DNA of 35,552 nt from a virus: positions 1 through 35,552 of the IMG/VR virus record IMGVR_UViG_3300018041_000024. One strand, given 5' to 3'. The notes under the pieces are model-generated. The model was given only the letters and a program-made list of their open reading frames with translations, was not told where the DNA came from and did no database searches. Each line of letters starts with the position of its first letter. The first letter of the stretch is position 1. The position numbers were made by a program, and so were the translations under genes. Below are positions 1-9,463 of the stretch, in pieces.

Positions 1-3000
1 CGATTCGGCCCTGCCAGAAAACCAGACATCCCTTGCTAGAGGATTTGGCAGTATTTGTAGAATGTCGCCCTGGAAGAGGAATGCAGGGATGTAGTTCATC
101 TCAGCCAGCTGCTCTGCTATCTGCTTGTTGCCTAGTGCAGCGTAAACTTCCTGCCCACCAACACGCTTCATTGGAGTCGCAGATGGGACTACCCCACGAA
201 GCAGCATGTAGGTCTCTTGAATCCTCATAGCGTGCAAAGTTAGGTCTTGGATTGCAGCATCCTTATTAGGGATATTTGACTTTTCTACGTAGTCTTTGAC
301 TCTTGTGATTAGCTGACCAAAGCCTGTGTACTGGCTAAGGATTTCGTAGCTTTCCTTGATTCCAATCTTCTTGTCGCCCTGCTCAATAATCTTTGTGGTT
401 GTTCCGTACAGGTCATCGTGGTAAACCTTGACCGCATTCTGCCGCTCAACAAAGAAGTTCCTGAAGCCAGGGCCAAGTGATACCAAAGCCTCGTCTACAA
501 GCCAGCCGTAGCCACGAGCGTGTGCGAGAGAGATTAGGTCTTCGTACTGAGCCTTAAAGTTATTGAGGAACTCAAGGCGGTCTTCCCTAGTAAGCTGAGC
601 AAGAGCTTGGATTGTTTCGTCTGCATCTGTTGGATGGAAGCCAGCACGAGCGATTGCATTATCCTGCTCCATAAGCTGCTTCTCAGCTTGAGTGATTAGT
701 TCTTCAGTCTTACGAACCCAGTTCCGCAGGTTCCTGTCATTTGGAATTGTGCCTGCTTTGGCAGCTGCCACAGCTGGCCCGTAATTGTAATTGGCAAGCA
801 CGTTTCTAACTTGCTCTGCGGTTACTTCAGAAGAACGCTGCTTGAAAGCCTCGATAACATCAACGCCCCTCTTGAAAGGAGTCTTACCGCCTTCTATTCT
901 GCGCTTCAGCAGCTCATTGACCAGCAGTCCCCAGTCGCCAATTTCTTCGTCGGCAACGACTCGCATTGTCGCAATCTTGCGCAGCAAGTCTCTGGGGTTT
1001 TCGCTGACAATTACATCGGCAACTTCAAGGTTCTCTACGCCTTTCTTTGGACGCTTAAAGCCCTTCTTGGCTAGCGAAGCATCAACCTTCTTAAGGGTTG
1101 CTTCAAATGCCTGCTTCTCTTTCTGAAGACCGTCGGCAGTCTTAAACCTAGTGGTCTGCAGCTGAGCTTCTTTTAGCAGTCGGGACTCAATGTCCCTACC
1201 GACTGTAAACCTAGCCATGATGGCTTCTGCGAACATGGCAGAACGAGCTTTTTCTGGCGAAGTACGGGTGGCAACCTCTGCAGCACCTTCCTTTGTCAGC
1301 CTTGCTGGCCAAATGGCATCTAGGAACTCTTCGGCTCTCTGCCTTGTAGCGCCCTTCTTACCAAGCACTTGAGCTTGCCTAGATACGCCCTCTGTGTACT
1401 TCTTTAGCGCACCACCAAGAGGAACGCCAGCATTCTTTAGCTCTTGTGCCCAAGCGTACTTAAATCGGCGCTCGCTAGCTGGGGCCTTAAGCAGGGCCTC
1501 AACTCGCTTTCTAGCGTTCTGGTTAGCGAGGGTAAGCTCGTTACCTTTTAGATTTGGGCTAATCTTTGGCACAACGCCCATTCTGCGAAGAAGTGGAAGT
1601 TCTAGTTTGTATAGCCCTGCTACAACTGCTTTCCATTCTGCATCGTCTTTTACCAAGACGGCTGCTGTGTCATCAATAATGTCATCGGCAAGCTTGAAGT
1701 CAATTCTGTCTTGAATGACAGTAAGCGCCCTATCGCGTTCCTGCTCAATCAAAGCAGCGCTCAGGGTGTTGAAGCCGCGGTTCTTTGTGCCTAGGGCCTT
1801 CTCGCCACCCTTGCTAATGTTGCGGGCTACGTCGGTCAGGAGACCAACAGTAAGCCCCTCCCCGTCCCAAGTGCTGGCTCTGTCTAGCAGCAGTGTTTCA
1901 ATCTCTCCAGGAATCTTGGGCATTTCTGCGCCCTGCAAAACAACTTCGTCTACATAGTCAGCAAAGCGGCCACCATCAATAGAGCCCTTTAGCCTGCTAA
2001 CCCTGTAGGCCTCAGCGATAAATTCAGCTGTGTTGTCTACTTCTAGACCTTCTGGGCCTGTGCTCGTGAGGGTATCACGGATGCCTCGAATCTTGCCAGC
2101 GCTAGAGCCGACAGCCTCTAGACCAGAGTTCTTGACCTCAGCAGGCAAGTCTCTGTATGCGCTTACGTGCGCGGTTAATGCTCCGTCTAGCTCCTTAGCT
2201 AGCTGGTCAATTCTCTTTTTTGACATCTGGCCAAATCCAGGGTAAAGCTGGGCGGCAGTGTCTTCAATCCTCTTAAGGTCAGCAGCGACTTTGTTGGTTG
2301 GGATTTGGATATAGTCTGCGAGATTTAGCTGGCCTAGCCTAGCGTTGAAGGCTTTGGCTGTAACAGCCTTTGAAGAAAGCCTTGCAGACATAAAGGTCAG
2401 CGTTTCTAGCGCCTCTGTAGCCTTTGCCTGCAGCTCCCTATAGGTAAGGCTGTGGATGTCTTTTACGCCAGCCTCTTTGAGTATTGCGACAATCTCTGTT
2501 GGGTAAGCGTCCTCACCAGCATTTGTCAGTCTTCTAACAATGTCAGTACGCCCACCGGAACCTGCCTGTGTCGTAGGGTAGTTGCTGAACAGAGCTGGCT
2601 CTGGCTCAATAGTTATCGGGTTGTAGCCCTCCCTACCAGCTATTTCGAGGTTGCCATAGTCCCTGTTGACTCTTTGGGTTTCCCTGACAGCTAGGATTCG
2701 CAGACGCTCGCCAGCAACCCTAAACTGACCCTGCAGCGCGTCTTCTAGTTTTTTACCATCGACATCATCTGCAGTCATCTTGGCCAGCGGCTTGCCGACC
2801 GCTTCTTCTAGCCTGCCCCTAGCTTCGTCGATTACATCAGCTAGCTCAGTTGGCCTAGCTGCCTCTTCTCCCTTGACACCCTTGCCTTTTGTAGCCTTAG
2901 GAGCGCGACGGGTAAGCTCGCCCTTAACAAGGCCAGACAGCTCCCTGACCTGCTGCGTGGTTAGCCCACCATCCTTGCCAGTTGGCAGAGGAGAGAACAT

Positions 3001-4542
3001 TTCCTTAAGTGCAGCTGTTTTAGTCGTCTTAGAAATAGCCTTTTCGTCTGTTGCTCTAAAGCCATCCCAGAAGCTAGCGACTGAGCCCTCGACATCCTGA
3101 GCTTCTACAAGCCTGTCGCCAAGGTCGTTTACAGCCTCTGTTCTAATAGTTCTTCCTGGCTGCTTTGAAACAACTGGAACCTGATTCCTAATTGTCCTAG
3201 CCGTATCCCTAGCCACCAAGGCACGAAGTCTGGCTGGCTTTTCAGCTTGCGGAACTGCAGCTAGCTCGTCAGCGTACCTCTTGGCCTCAGCCTGCATTTT
3301 TGCGATAGCTTCAGGGGTTAGTTCTGCTTCTCTAATGCCAGCAAATTTTGCCTCAAGTAGCTGCTCTATCTCAGCATCTGTTTGCTTAGCGACCTTACGG
3401 TCTTTAGCCCTTTGTGCTAGCGAGCGCCGACTTTCCCTAAGAATTGACTCGGCTTCGTCATAAAGCATTTTTGCGGTTACATTGGCAGGGTCGATGCCGT
3501 TTTCGGTTAGCTTAAATAGCGATGCCCTGAGTATGTTTGTACCACTCTGTCTGTTTACCCTAGCTACTCGGCGGTTTACGCTTCTTGCCCGCACGGCCTG
3601 GAACGATGACTTGTAGCCGCGTGCCATTTCCTTACCGATAAAGGTAAGTGGGCTAGTGTCTAGAGCATTGTAAGCAACTGCGGCATCAGGGCTTGCTTTT
3701 GCTAAATCTGCAGATGGAACCTGTCTTGCTGGGTCTAGCTCTGGGTACAAAGGCTTAGGGGCAAAAGCCTCCTTTGGAACTCCTGGTTTTGCTTTTTTGG
3801 CAGCAGCAGCAAGCTGCACACCTGACTTCAGCCCTTTAGCCGCACCACCCAGTCCAATAGGCAGGAAGCTAATTGGGTCTGTCAGTACATCGAAGCCAAA
3901 TGAGTACAGGCCAGCTTTTGTAAACTCCAGGCCTTTGCCCTTTTCGATACCAAGGAACGGCACATCAAAGCCAATCCATTCGTCGGGGATGCCCCAGCCT
4001 ACGCCCTCTTCTTTAGTGGCCTCTGCTAGGAACGGTAGGTTCTTTGAAGCATCCTGAAAGTCCTCGGACTTGAAAAGCTCGTAAGCACCCTCGTAGGTGT
4101 CGCCGCCAAAGATGCTGTTTAGCTGGTTGCGGCTCTCCTGAGTGGGGGGCATGAATGAGTAAGCAAAGCCCTTAGCGAAGCCCCCTAGCCCACTCCAGGT
4201 GGCATTTGCGGCTGCACCAAATACCTTGGGCAAGTCATCTGGCTGAATGCCGTCTTCTAGGTTGTCATAAATCTGATTGGCGTACGGGAGGACGTTACCC
4301 GCATAGTTAACGATTCCTCTGCCTAGGCTTGTCAGGCCACGCATGAACCCGCCAAAAATATTGACGGCACCGATAGCAGGGTCGCCTATACCGGTAGGGA
4401 CTGCAGTGGTTTGATAGCGGGCTTCTCCAGGAATCGGAGCAATAGAGGAAACTCCAGCAGTAGGCGCAGTAAGCCCAGTAGAAGTCCGAGCAGATTGCAC
4501 GGTTTCTAGGAGCTTACGGATATCCTCGCTCTTGCTAGCCAC
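1..4542 (-). CDS. Giant virion protein, probable internal/DNA-ejection type (C-terminus outside window)
   Basis: An uninterrupted minus-strand frame of 1514 codons runs from a GTG at 4542 off the left edge. The start (V-A-S-K-S-E-D-I-R) lies 12 bp after the stop of the preceding gene and lacks a clear Shine-Dalgarno. The first ~250 residues are Gly/Ala-rich with hydrophobic stretches such as GFDVLTDPISFLPIG. The rest is charged, mostly helical-looking and rich in Ala, Glu, Lys and Arg. No catalytic motif was recognised in the visible part. It is the last visible gene of the head/tail operon and by far the largest. In short-tailed phages such giants are often internal virion (T7 gp16-like) or polyvalent proteins ejected with the DNA. 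That role is inferred from size and position only. Many plus-strand frames here are shadows. Confidence 0.8.
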   Translation of the reverse strand, partial: MASKSEDIRKLLETVQSARTSTGLTAPTAGVSSIAPIPGEARYQTTAVPTGIGDPAIGAVNIFGGFMRGLTSLGRGIVNYAGNVLPYANQIYDNLEDGIQPDDLPKVFGAAANATWSGLGGFAKGFAYSFMPPTQESRNQLNSIFGGDTYEGAYELFKSEDFQDASKNLPFLAEATKEEGVGWGIPDEWIGFDVPFLGIEKGKGLEFTKAGLYSFGFDVLTDPISFLPIGLGGAAKGLKSGVQLAAAAKKAKPGVPKEAFAPKPLYPELDPARQVPSADLAKASPDAAVAYNALDTSPLTFIGKEMARGYKSSFQAVRARSVNRRVARVNRQSGTNILRASLFKLTENGIDPANVTAKMLYDEAESILRESRRSLAQRAKDRKVAKQTDAEIEQLLEAKFAGIREAELTPEAIAKMQAEAKRYADELAAVPQAEKPARLRALVARDTARTIRNQVPVVSKQPGRTIRTEAVNDLGDRLVEAQDVEGSVASFWDGFRATDEKAISKTTKTAALKEMFSPLPTGKDGGLTTQQVRELSGLVKGELTRRAPKATKGKGVKGEEAARPTELADVIDEARGRLEEAVGKPLAKMTADDVDGKKLEDALQGQFRVAGERLRILAVRETQRVNRDYGNLEIAGREGYNPITIEPEPALFSNYPTTQAGSGGRTDIVRRLTNAGEDAYPTEIVAILKEAGVKDIHSLTYRELQAKATEALETLTFMSARLSSKAVTAKAFNARLGQLNLADYIQIPTNKVAADLKRIEDTAAQLYPGFGQMSKKRIDQLAKELDGALTAHVSAYRDLPAEVKNSGLEAVGSSAGKIRGIRDTLTSTGPEGLEVDNTAEFIAEAYRVSRLKGSIDGGRFADYVDEVVLQGAEMPKIPGEIETLLLDRASTWDGEGLTVGLLTDVARNISKGGEKALGTKNRGFNTLSAALIEQERDRALTVIQDRIDFKLADDIIDDTAAVLVKDDAEWKAVVAGLYKLELPLLRRMGVVPKISPNLKGNELTLANQNARKRVEALLKAPASERRFKYAWAQELKNAGVPLGGALKKYTEGVSRQAQVLGKKGATRQRAEEFLDAIWPARLTKEGAAEVATRTSPEKARSAMFAEAIMARFTVGRDIESRLLKEAQLQTTRFKTADGLQKEKQAFEATLKKVDASLAKKGFKRPKKGVENLEVADVIVSENPRDLLRKIATMRVVADEEIGDWGLLVNELLKRRIEGGKTPFKRGVDVIEAFKQRSSEVTAEQVRNVLANYNYGPAVAAAKAGTIPNDRNLRNWVRKTEELITQAEKQLMEQDNAIARAGFHPTDADETIQALAQLTREDRLEFLNNFKAQYEDLISLAHARGYGWLVDEALVSLGPGFRNFFVERQNAVKVYHDDLYGTTTKIIEQGDKKIGIKESYEILSQYTGFGQLITRVKDYVEKSNIPNKDAAIQDLTLHAMRIQETYMLLRGVVPSATPMKRVGGQEVYAALGNKQIAEQLAEMNYIPAFLFQGDILQILPNPLARDVWFSGRAES

Positions 4543-4554
4543 AGTACTATTCTA

Positions 4555-5682
4555 CTATGAGCGAGGTGGGTTGATGCCCAAGATTTCAGCCAAAACGGTT
4601 TCATCCGCGCTCAATCCGCCAGTAGTTGAAATAGCGCTTGCGACACCGCGCTGCCCGGCTACGTTCATGTACTCGTTAATTCGGCTAATCATGTCCTGAA
4701 TTTGAGTAGCGTTGTAATTCTTACCAATTTCAGCAAAGTATTGCTTAGCGCCTTGAACTGTTTCTCCAAAGGGACTCATAGCAGCTTGCTCTCCAGGCCC
4801 AAAGATTTCTGGAGCAACTCCCTGTAGCTGCCTTAGCTGCTCACCAAACATGGCGGGCTGTGCAAACTTACCAAAGTCAGTTAGCTCTTGAGTCGGGGTT
4901 TTCATGCGCTCCATGGCAATCTGAGAGTCAATAGCTTGAGTCTGAGCGTCAAGGTAGCGCTTCATTGCCATCAACTGGTCAGCTTGCGTGGCTTTTGCGC
5001 CAGCGACCTGCCTACCCGTAGAAGCGTCAGCAAGAAGCTTGTTGGCCTTGAACAGGTTCTCCCAGTTGCCTGCTGCTGCGGAGGACAATCCTGCAATCTC
5101 TTGAATTGCCGAGCTTTGGGGTGTTTGCACATCCTCAGCGCCAATTCCCAAAGAAGCTGCGACCTCTGCCCTAGTGGTGTCACGCTGAGCTTGCAAGTCT
5201 GCAAGCCCCTGCTGCCGCTCTGCCTGAGTGGTCGCCATTCCCTCAATGTCTGTAGTGTAACGCTGCTGAAGCCCTGCGCCATAGGTCTCAATGTCAGTGG
5301 AAAGTTGACCGTATAGATTGTTGGCGTCAGCTTTGTTCTGCGAGTAGTTTTGCTGCAGCTGTTGCTTCTGTGCGTTGTACTGCGCAATCATAGCAGCGTT
5401 AGGGCCACCTGCTGTACGGTACATCTGGTCAAGAACTAGGTCTAAATTAAAGGGAGGCTGCTCTTGTCTTGGAGCAGGGGCTTGGCGGCCTGCTGCTGCC
5501 CTTTCCTGAATTTGCCCAGGAAGCTGTCCAGCCATGCCTTCGCCTCTGCTTGTGTACTCAGCTACAATGGCATCGAGATTTTCCCGAACCTTTCCACCAT
5601 AGCCAGGAGCAGCAGTTCCATACTTTTGGCCAGTGTAAGCATTTTCACTTTCGGCCATTCCCTGCCAATCAAAAATCCCCAC
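4555..5682 (-). CDS. Gln/Ala-rich coiled-coil virion protein
   Basis: The product is 375 residues. The chosen start is a GTG at 5682, directly after the TAA of the upstream gene (one base between) and 6 nt behind a GGGAG. A longer TTG-initiated frame from 5748 would overlap the neighbour by 65 bp and has no ribosome binding site. The N-terminus reads V-G-I-F-D-W-Q-G. The body is rich in Gln, Ala and Glu with long heptad-like helical stretches at about residues 110-270, and no enzymatic motif. It sits between a Thr/Gly-repeat protein and the giant virion protein, where short-tailed phages keep internal core or ejection proteins (T7 gp14/gp15 position). Function is inferred from context; the family is not recognised. 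Confidence 0.75.
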   Translation of the reverse strand: MGIFDWQGMAESENAYTGQKYGTAAPGYGGKVRENLDAIVAEYTSRGEGMAGQLPGQIQERAAAGRQAPAPRQEQPPFNLDLVLDQMYRTAGGPNAAMIAQYNAQKQQLQQNYSQNKADANNLYGQLSTDIETYGAGLQQRYTTDIEGMATTQAERQQGLADLQAQRDTTRAEVAASLGIGAEDVQTPQSSAIQEIAGLSSAAAGNWENLFKANKLLADASTGRQVAGAKATQADQLMAMKRYLDAQTQAIDSQIAMERMKTPTQELTDFGKFAQPAMFGEQLRQLQGVAPEIFGPGEQAAMSPFGETVQGAKQYFAEIGKNYNATQIQDMISRINEYMNVAGQRGVASAISTTGGLSADETVLAEILGINPPRS

Positions 5683-5683
5683 G

Positions 5684-6511
5684 TTATGCTCCCATCGCTG
5701 GGCCGAGTCTGCCCGAAATGTAGTCCTGGAACGCTTGACTCTTGCCAAGGTTGGTGCTGGCCTGCTCTAGGTTGCCAGTAAGTTTTAGCTCGTTCAGGAA
5801 GTCCGTAACGGCCTGCGTAGCCTCGCCTACAGCCCTGTCACGCTCGTCGATTGCTTTCTGCTCAGTCTGCAGTTTGCCACCGCTTCTTGCTAGGCCACGT
5901 GCTGCATAGTCCTCAGAGATACCCTTGTACTGCTCAATAGCAGCACGGTCAATCTTTCCAAGGACTTGCTGCAACTGCATCTTTGCTTGATTCTCTTGGA
6001 AGGTTCGAAGAGCATCAGCAGCTTGCTGTGCAGCGTCCATTTCTTCTTGGTCTAGGACAACCTGTATTGGCTTTTCAGCAGCAGACTCAGTAGTACCACC
6101 GCCAGTGGTACCACCGCCAGTAGTACCACCGCCAGTAGTACTACCGCTGTCGGTTTTAGGGGTAGGGGCAGTTTTAGTCTCAATACTGCCAGTGCCCAGC
6201 GTGCTCTTTTTTGGCACGATAGCTTGGTTAATCTTTTCTGCCATGGCAATACTTGCTGGGCTTACTGCGCTACCGTCTTTGCGGTACGCTCCTGCGGGGA
6301 TGTACACGCCTCTTTCGGTTACCGGGGCTGGCTTAACTGCCGGCTGCTTTGCTGCCGCCTCAGCTGCGGCGCTCTTTCTTACATTTGAAAGAAGATTTGC
6401 GAACCTGTTTGTTTCCCCTACGGACGTGCTCTTAGATGAGGTCGGCTTTGCTGGGGTAGCCTTTTCTGGGGGCAGGCCAGGAATATAAGGGCCGCCTGTG
6501 TAAAGCACCAT
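5684..6511 (-). CDS. Virion-associated protein with TTGGG repeat linker
   Basis: The product is 275 residues. Its ATG at 6511 overlaps the upstream TAA by one base (TAATG), implying translational coupling. The N-terminal half is low-complexity (Pro, Ala, Lys, Thr, Ser) and ends in a three-unit Thr-Thr-Gly-Gly-Gly linker encoded by a 15-bp tandem repeat. The C-terminal ~130 residues are helical and rich in Gln, Ala and Glu (DAAQQAADALRTFQENQAKM). This disordered arm plus helical body suits a structural or ejection protein. No known domain is recognised; the assignment to the virion rests on its place in the head/tail operon. Confidence 0.75.
   Translation of the reverse strand: MVLYTGGPYIPGLPPEKATPAKPTSSKSTSVGETNRFANLLSNVRKSAAAEAAAKQPAVKPAPVTERGVYIPAGAYRKDGSAVSPASIAMAEKINQAIVPKKSTLGTGSIETKTAPTPKTDSGSTTGGGTTGGGTTGGGTTESAAEKPIQVVLDQEEMDAAQQAADALRTFQENQAKMQLQQVLGKIDRAAIEQYKGISEDYAARGLARSGGKLQTEQKAIDERDRAVGEATQAVTDFLNELKLTGNLEQASTNLGKSQAFQDYISGRLGPAMGA
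6091..6135. repeat. Three tandem 15-bp repeats inside a coding region
   Basis: Three consecutive 15-bp units (tagtaccaccgccag, with one base changed in the second) are followed by a decayed partial fourth. On the minus strand they encode T-T-G-G-G repeats. Unit length is a multiple of three, so slippage would lengthen or shorten the linker without a frameshift. Confidence 0.9.
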
Positions 6512-6735
6512 TATTTCATACCTATCTGTCCCGAGGGCTTAGCAAAGTAGCGAGCGCCGCGCTTGCCCTGTACCCATTTTAGCATTGCAGCGTTCTTTGC
6601 ACGTTGCTGGGCGCTTCTTTCCATGTATCCTTCTTTTTTAAGCTTCATGCCCGTATTTGGGCCAACAATTCCCATTCCGTAGCGCTTCGCCCCAGCAGCG
6701 TATTTGTTAAACCCAGCTCCACCGATGTTAGCCAT
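6511..6735 (-). CDS. Small basic protein, unknown
   Basis: The product is 74 residues and strongly basic, with many Lys, Arg and Gly and a C-terminus rich in Lys, Arg and aromatic residues. Its ATG at 6735 follows on from the nozzle-like gene and its TAA overlaps the next ATG (TAATG). No domain is recognised. Its place among tail genes suggests a minor virion or assembly protein, and its charge would allow DNA or RNA contact, but this is not shown. Confidence 0.7.
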   Translation of the reverse strand: MANIGGAGFNKYAAGAKRYGMGIVGPNTGMKLKKEGYMERSAQQRAKNAAMLKWVQGKRGARYFAKPSGQIGMK

Positions 6736-8297
6736 TAGGCAGTCCTTCCTTGTGCCATACGGCGACCGTTTGTTATGTAAAGAACGATTCCGTCAAGACG
6801 GCTAGGTGCCGTGTCTGCCGTGCCATCGTTCTGGAATCTAATGGTGAAGTAGCCCCTCTTGAAGGTTTGCTTGCCGCTAATCTTCACTACTCGCGGGCGA
6901 GGGTTGCTGCTTCTAAAGCCAGTTACGATAACTGGTTCGATTGCACCTTCAGGGAGCCATGCAATCTCAGCCGCTTCTGCGCCTGCCCATGTATAGGTTT
7001 CTAGCTCACCCCATGTAATCTGCTCTTCGATGTCCCGAAAGGCGTCAATTGGAGTTAGTCCACCTTCAAGCCAGTTAACGGCAACTACTAGCAGCTCCCA
7101 GCCGAAGAGCCTCTTGAAGAGCGATGGTTGACCAATGTCGTACGTTCTAGTGACGACTTGGCACCTAATTGTCTCCGTGCCCGTTTCTGGGTACTCAATA
7201 GCAAGCTTAAGGACTCCCTGATTAGCGTAATCAGTATGAGGGACGCCGTACGCTGTGGGGACAGCAGCAGAGTCCAGAAAGGTTCCACGGGGAGCTTCAA
7301 TAAAGTGAGCCGCACCAGTGTCTGACTCCCACTCAGACCATAGACCAGTTTCAGTGTCGTAGCAGTACATGTACCCGTGGTGCCACACCAAAAGGTACTG
7401 GCCAATCTTTGTGACGCCCTGCTTTTGCCCTGTAAAGCCAGCCTTTACTTTAAATTCAACTTTGTTAGATGGGTTGTACGGGTAAAAGTTATATCCCGCA
7501 AACTGGTATAAAGTGCCCGCATGAAGCACCGCCAGCGTGTTCTCGAACTCCACCACGCTACGAGAACAGTCAGCGCCAATGTTCTGAGACATCGCTGTTA
7601 AGGTTCCTAGCGAGGGGTCGGCGGAGGCGCTGTACGCTAGTCGATACGTCGAGTTAGAACGGAAGAGAAAAAGCTCGCTATTGCCCTCGATAATCTTAAT
7701 GAGTTCGTCTCCATCACCCTCATTAATGTCAATATAATTTTCGCTAGGCCAATCATTAATAGTGGTGCCAAGACCAATGCTGTCAATAGCACTGTATCTA
7801 AGGGTTGAAGTGTTACCGTTTGCACGACTGGAGACATACAGTCTTCCCTTTGTAAAGTGAATTTGGTTGCCTTCTGGCATTGCAGCTACGTCAGTCCATT
7901 GGTATGTGCCAGAAACTTTCGACCAATAGCCGCCACCTTCTGCGCTGTTAACTAGATAAAGGCGCTCAGCATAAGCCGCCATATCCTCAGCCTCGTAAGC
8001 CCAGACCTGAGTCCAGGTATCTCCAACAAGGTCATAAATGTAAGTAGCAGAGTTTGTGGCTACAACTAAGAACACAACGGAATCTTCATTCCGGTAGTAG
8101 CCCAGTGCTTTTGCTGACGTGATGGCGGCTGGGTAATCTGCAATTTTGTAAATTGGCGGGCGGCTGATTAGCTTGCCCGTTCTAGAAATAACTAGGTTGC
8201 GAAGGTCTGCGACCTCGTTCTCTTCAATAAGAGACGGGTCTACAACATTATTGAGACCGCCCGAGAAGTCGTCAATTACTAGGCCTTCTCTAGCCAT
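6735..8297 (-). CDS. Tail nozzle / tubular protein B-like
   Basis: The product is 520 residues. The N-terminus (VIDDFSGGLNNVVDPSLI) carries the D-F-x-G-G-L-N pattern with a conserved N-L about 20 residues on, typical of phage tail-nozzle or stabilisation proteins (T7 gp12 or P22 gp10 type). The remainder is beta-rich with many Trp/Tyr repeats, as expected for a propeller platform. It lies directly downstream of the adaptor gene with a TAATG overlap, the usual adaptor-nozzle order. It probably closes the tail tip and carries fibres. The N-terminal family likeness is fairly clear; the exact homologue is inferred. Confidence 0.65.
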   Translation of the reverse strand: MAREGLVIDDFSGGLNNVVDPSLIEENEVADLRNLVISRTGKLISRPPIYKIADYPAAITSAKALGYYRNEDSVVFLVVATNSATYIYDLVGDTWTQVWAYEAEDMAAYAERLYLVNSAEGGGYWSKVSGTYQWTDVAAMPEGNQIHFTKGRLYVSSRANGNTSTLRYSAIDSIGLGTTINDWPSENYIDINEGDGDELIKIIEGNSELFLFRSNSTYRLAYSASADPSLGTLTAMSQNIGADCSRSVVEFENTLAVLHAGTLYQFAGYNFYPYNPSNKVEFKVKAGFTGQKQGVTKIGQYLLVWHHGYMYCYDTETGLWSEWESDTGAAHFIEAPRGTFLDSAAVPTAYGVPHTDYANQGVLKLAIEYPETGTETIRCQVVTRTYDIGQPSLFKRLFGWELLVVAVNWLEGGLTPIDAFRDIEEQITWGELETYTWAGAEAAEIAWLPEGAIEPVIVTGFRSSNPRPRVVKISGKQTFKRGYFTIRFQNDGTADTAPSRLDGIVLYITNGRRMAQGRTA

Positions 8298-8956
8298 TAC
8301 TCATCCTCTGGCAGAACTACCTTTGTGGGGTAGAACTGACTATCTACAATGTCTTCCTTTGCAAGATGTCTGTTCATTGAGTCACGGAACCGTGCGTCCT
8401 GGTATGCAGTGGCCTGCCAGTTCTCGTCCAAGCGGTACGCCTGAGCTAGCACGTAATCAACTATTTGGTTGTAAAAACGGTCTGGAACCTTAAGGGTTTC
8501 GCTAAGCGCTGCAAGGTTTGCTGGGTACGCAAGATAGAAAATCTCTAACCCATCAGTCTTTGACTCTGCAGGAGCTGGGTAAATGTACAGGTCGCCGTCC
8601 CACTCGTACCACATTCGTGGTTCGCCTGAGCTTTTTAGCCCTGGGTCGTCTCTAAGTATCTGCTCCTGTGCTTCCTGAAAAGCCACAGCTTTTAGAGGCT
8701 TGCCCTCTACGTGTACTCCCTTTACCTGTGCTACGGGGCTGCCTAGCGGAAGAGTGTAAAGGGTTTGTTCCGCAACTAGGTTGTGACTTGCCTTGCCCTT
8801 AAGGACAGTGTGGCTAGTCGAGATTTCACGCTGGGCAGCGTTTGTCCAGCGAAGAAGGTCTGTGTTCTTTAGCTCTACAAGGGCTTCGTCACCAAAGATG
8901 CGCTTTACATCTGTGGCTACGTCATCGCCAGTCTTTGTGTAATAATCTCTAGGCAT
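8297..8956 (-). CDS. Tail adaptor / tubular protein A-like head-tail connector
   Basis: The product is 219 residues. An N-terminal helical half (DLLRWTNAAQREIS) is followed by a beta-strand middle with W-Y-E-W-D-G-D-L-Y-I-Y-P-A-P. It then has a helical end with P-D-R-F-Y-N-Q-I-V-D-Y-V-L-A-Q-A-Y. This layout is typical of T7 gp11-like adaptors that ring the portal. The ATG at 8956 overlaps the upstream stop by 8 bp, and the stop overlaps the nozzle ATG. Its place between capsid and nozzle genes supports the call. Confidence 0.65.
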   Translation of the reverse strand: MPRDYYTKTGDDVATDVKRIFGDEALVELKNTDLLRWTNAAQREISTSHTVLKGKASHNLVAEQTLYTLPLGSPVAQVKGVHVEGKPLKAVAFQEAQEQILRDDPGLKSSGEPRMWYEWDGDLYIYPAPAESKTDGLEIFYLAYPANLAALSETLKVPDRFYNQIVDYVLAQAYRLDENWQATAYQDARFRDSMNRHLAKEDIVDSQFYPTKVVLPEDE

Positions 8957-9416
8957 TTGGGTCGAATAGCAACTTTCCGTTATGGCGAGCGTAGTTCTTC
9001 GTAAATCCTAGTTTAGCAACATCTTTGGCCAATTCCCTGCGCTCTGCGTCGAGTTCTTCTCGCTCTTTAGCCTTCATCATGGCGTTTGCAGCGTTCAGGG
9101 CCTCTATGTCGCTAATGGACATTCCGGCATTTGTAACATCTGACTGGATAATTTCAGCCATGATTCTCTCGTCTAGCTGCCACTCTGCGAAGTTCTTTAG
9201 CACGTAGCGGTCTTTATCTCCCACTACAACAATGCTGTATGGGCGGTCTTTATCAAACTGAGGGTGTCCTGGCCCAAGCTTTTTGATGTAGATAGATGGG
9301 TCATAATCAGCCAGCATTCTCGCTAGTCTGTATGCCTTTGGCGGTACGTCTCGAAGCCTGTCCAATTCGGTCAGGTCTGGGATGCTGCTTCTTTGGTTTA
9401 GGTACTCAATGGCCAT
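8949..9416 (-). CDS. Conserved small head/tail-joining protein, unknown
   Basis: The product is 155 residues. The ATG at 9416 is preceded by a good AAGGAG with 4 nt spacing. Its first half is mixed alpha/beta and the second is a charged helix (MKAKEREELDAERRELAKDV). It sits between capsid and adaptor genes, where phages keep completion or decoration proteins. No domain was recognised. A hairpin just upstream separates it from the capsid gene and probably lowers its expression relative to capsid. Confidence 0.75.
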   Translation of the reverse strand: MAIEYLNQRSSIPDLTELDRLRDVPPKAYRLARMLADYDPSIYIKKLGPGHPQFDKDRPYSIVVVGDKDRYVLKNFAEWQLDERIMAEIIQSDVTNAGMSISDIEALNAANAMMKAKEREELDAERRELAKDVAKLGFTKNYARHNGKLLFDPNA

Positions 9417-9433
9417 TTCTCTCCTTATGAGTA

Positions 9434-9463
9434 AAGGGGCGCAGGTATTATCCTACGCCCCTT
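9434..9463 (-). terminator. Hairpin after the capsid gene (partial terminator or processing site)
   Basis: An inverted repeat of AAGGGGCG and CGCCCCTT (8 bp), extended inward past one C-A mismatch by 3 bp (AGG/CCT) with a short AT loop, lies in the gap after the capsid stop. In the direction of transcription only a short T-run (CCCCTTTACT) follows. It fits a leaky terminator or an mRNA-stabilising hairpin that raises capsid over downstream genes. Confidence 0.6.

Noticed and set aside
791-4057. Plus-strand frames inside the left 4.5 kb
   Set aside because: They lie opposite the continuous minus-strand frame, are short, lack ribosome sites and show only low-complexity Ser/Leu-rich products.
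4971-5387. 138-residue minus-strand frame inside the coiled-coil gene
   Set aside because: It overlaps the better frame entirely, has no ribosome binding site and a composition typical of frame-shifted sequence.
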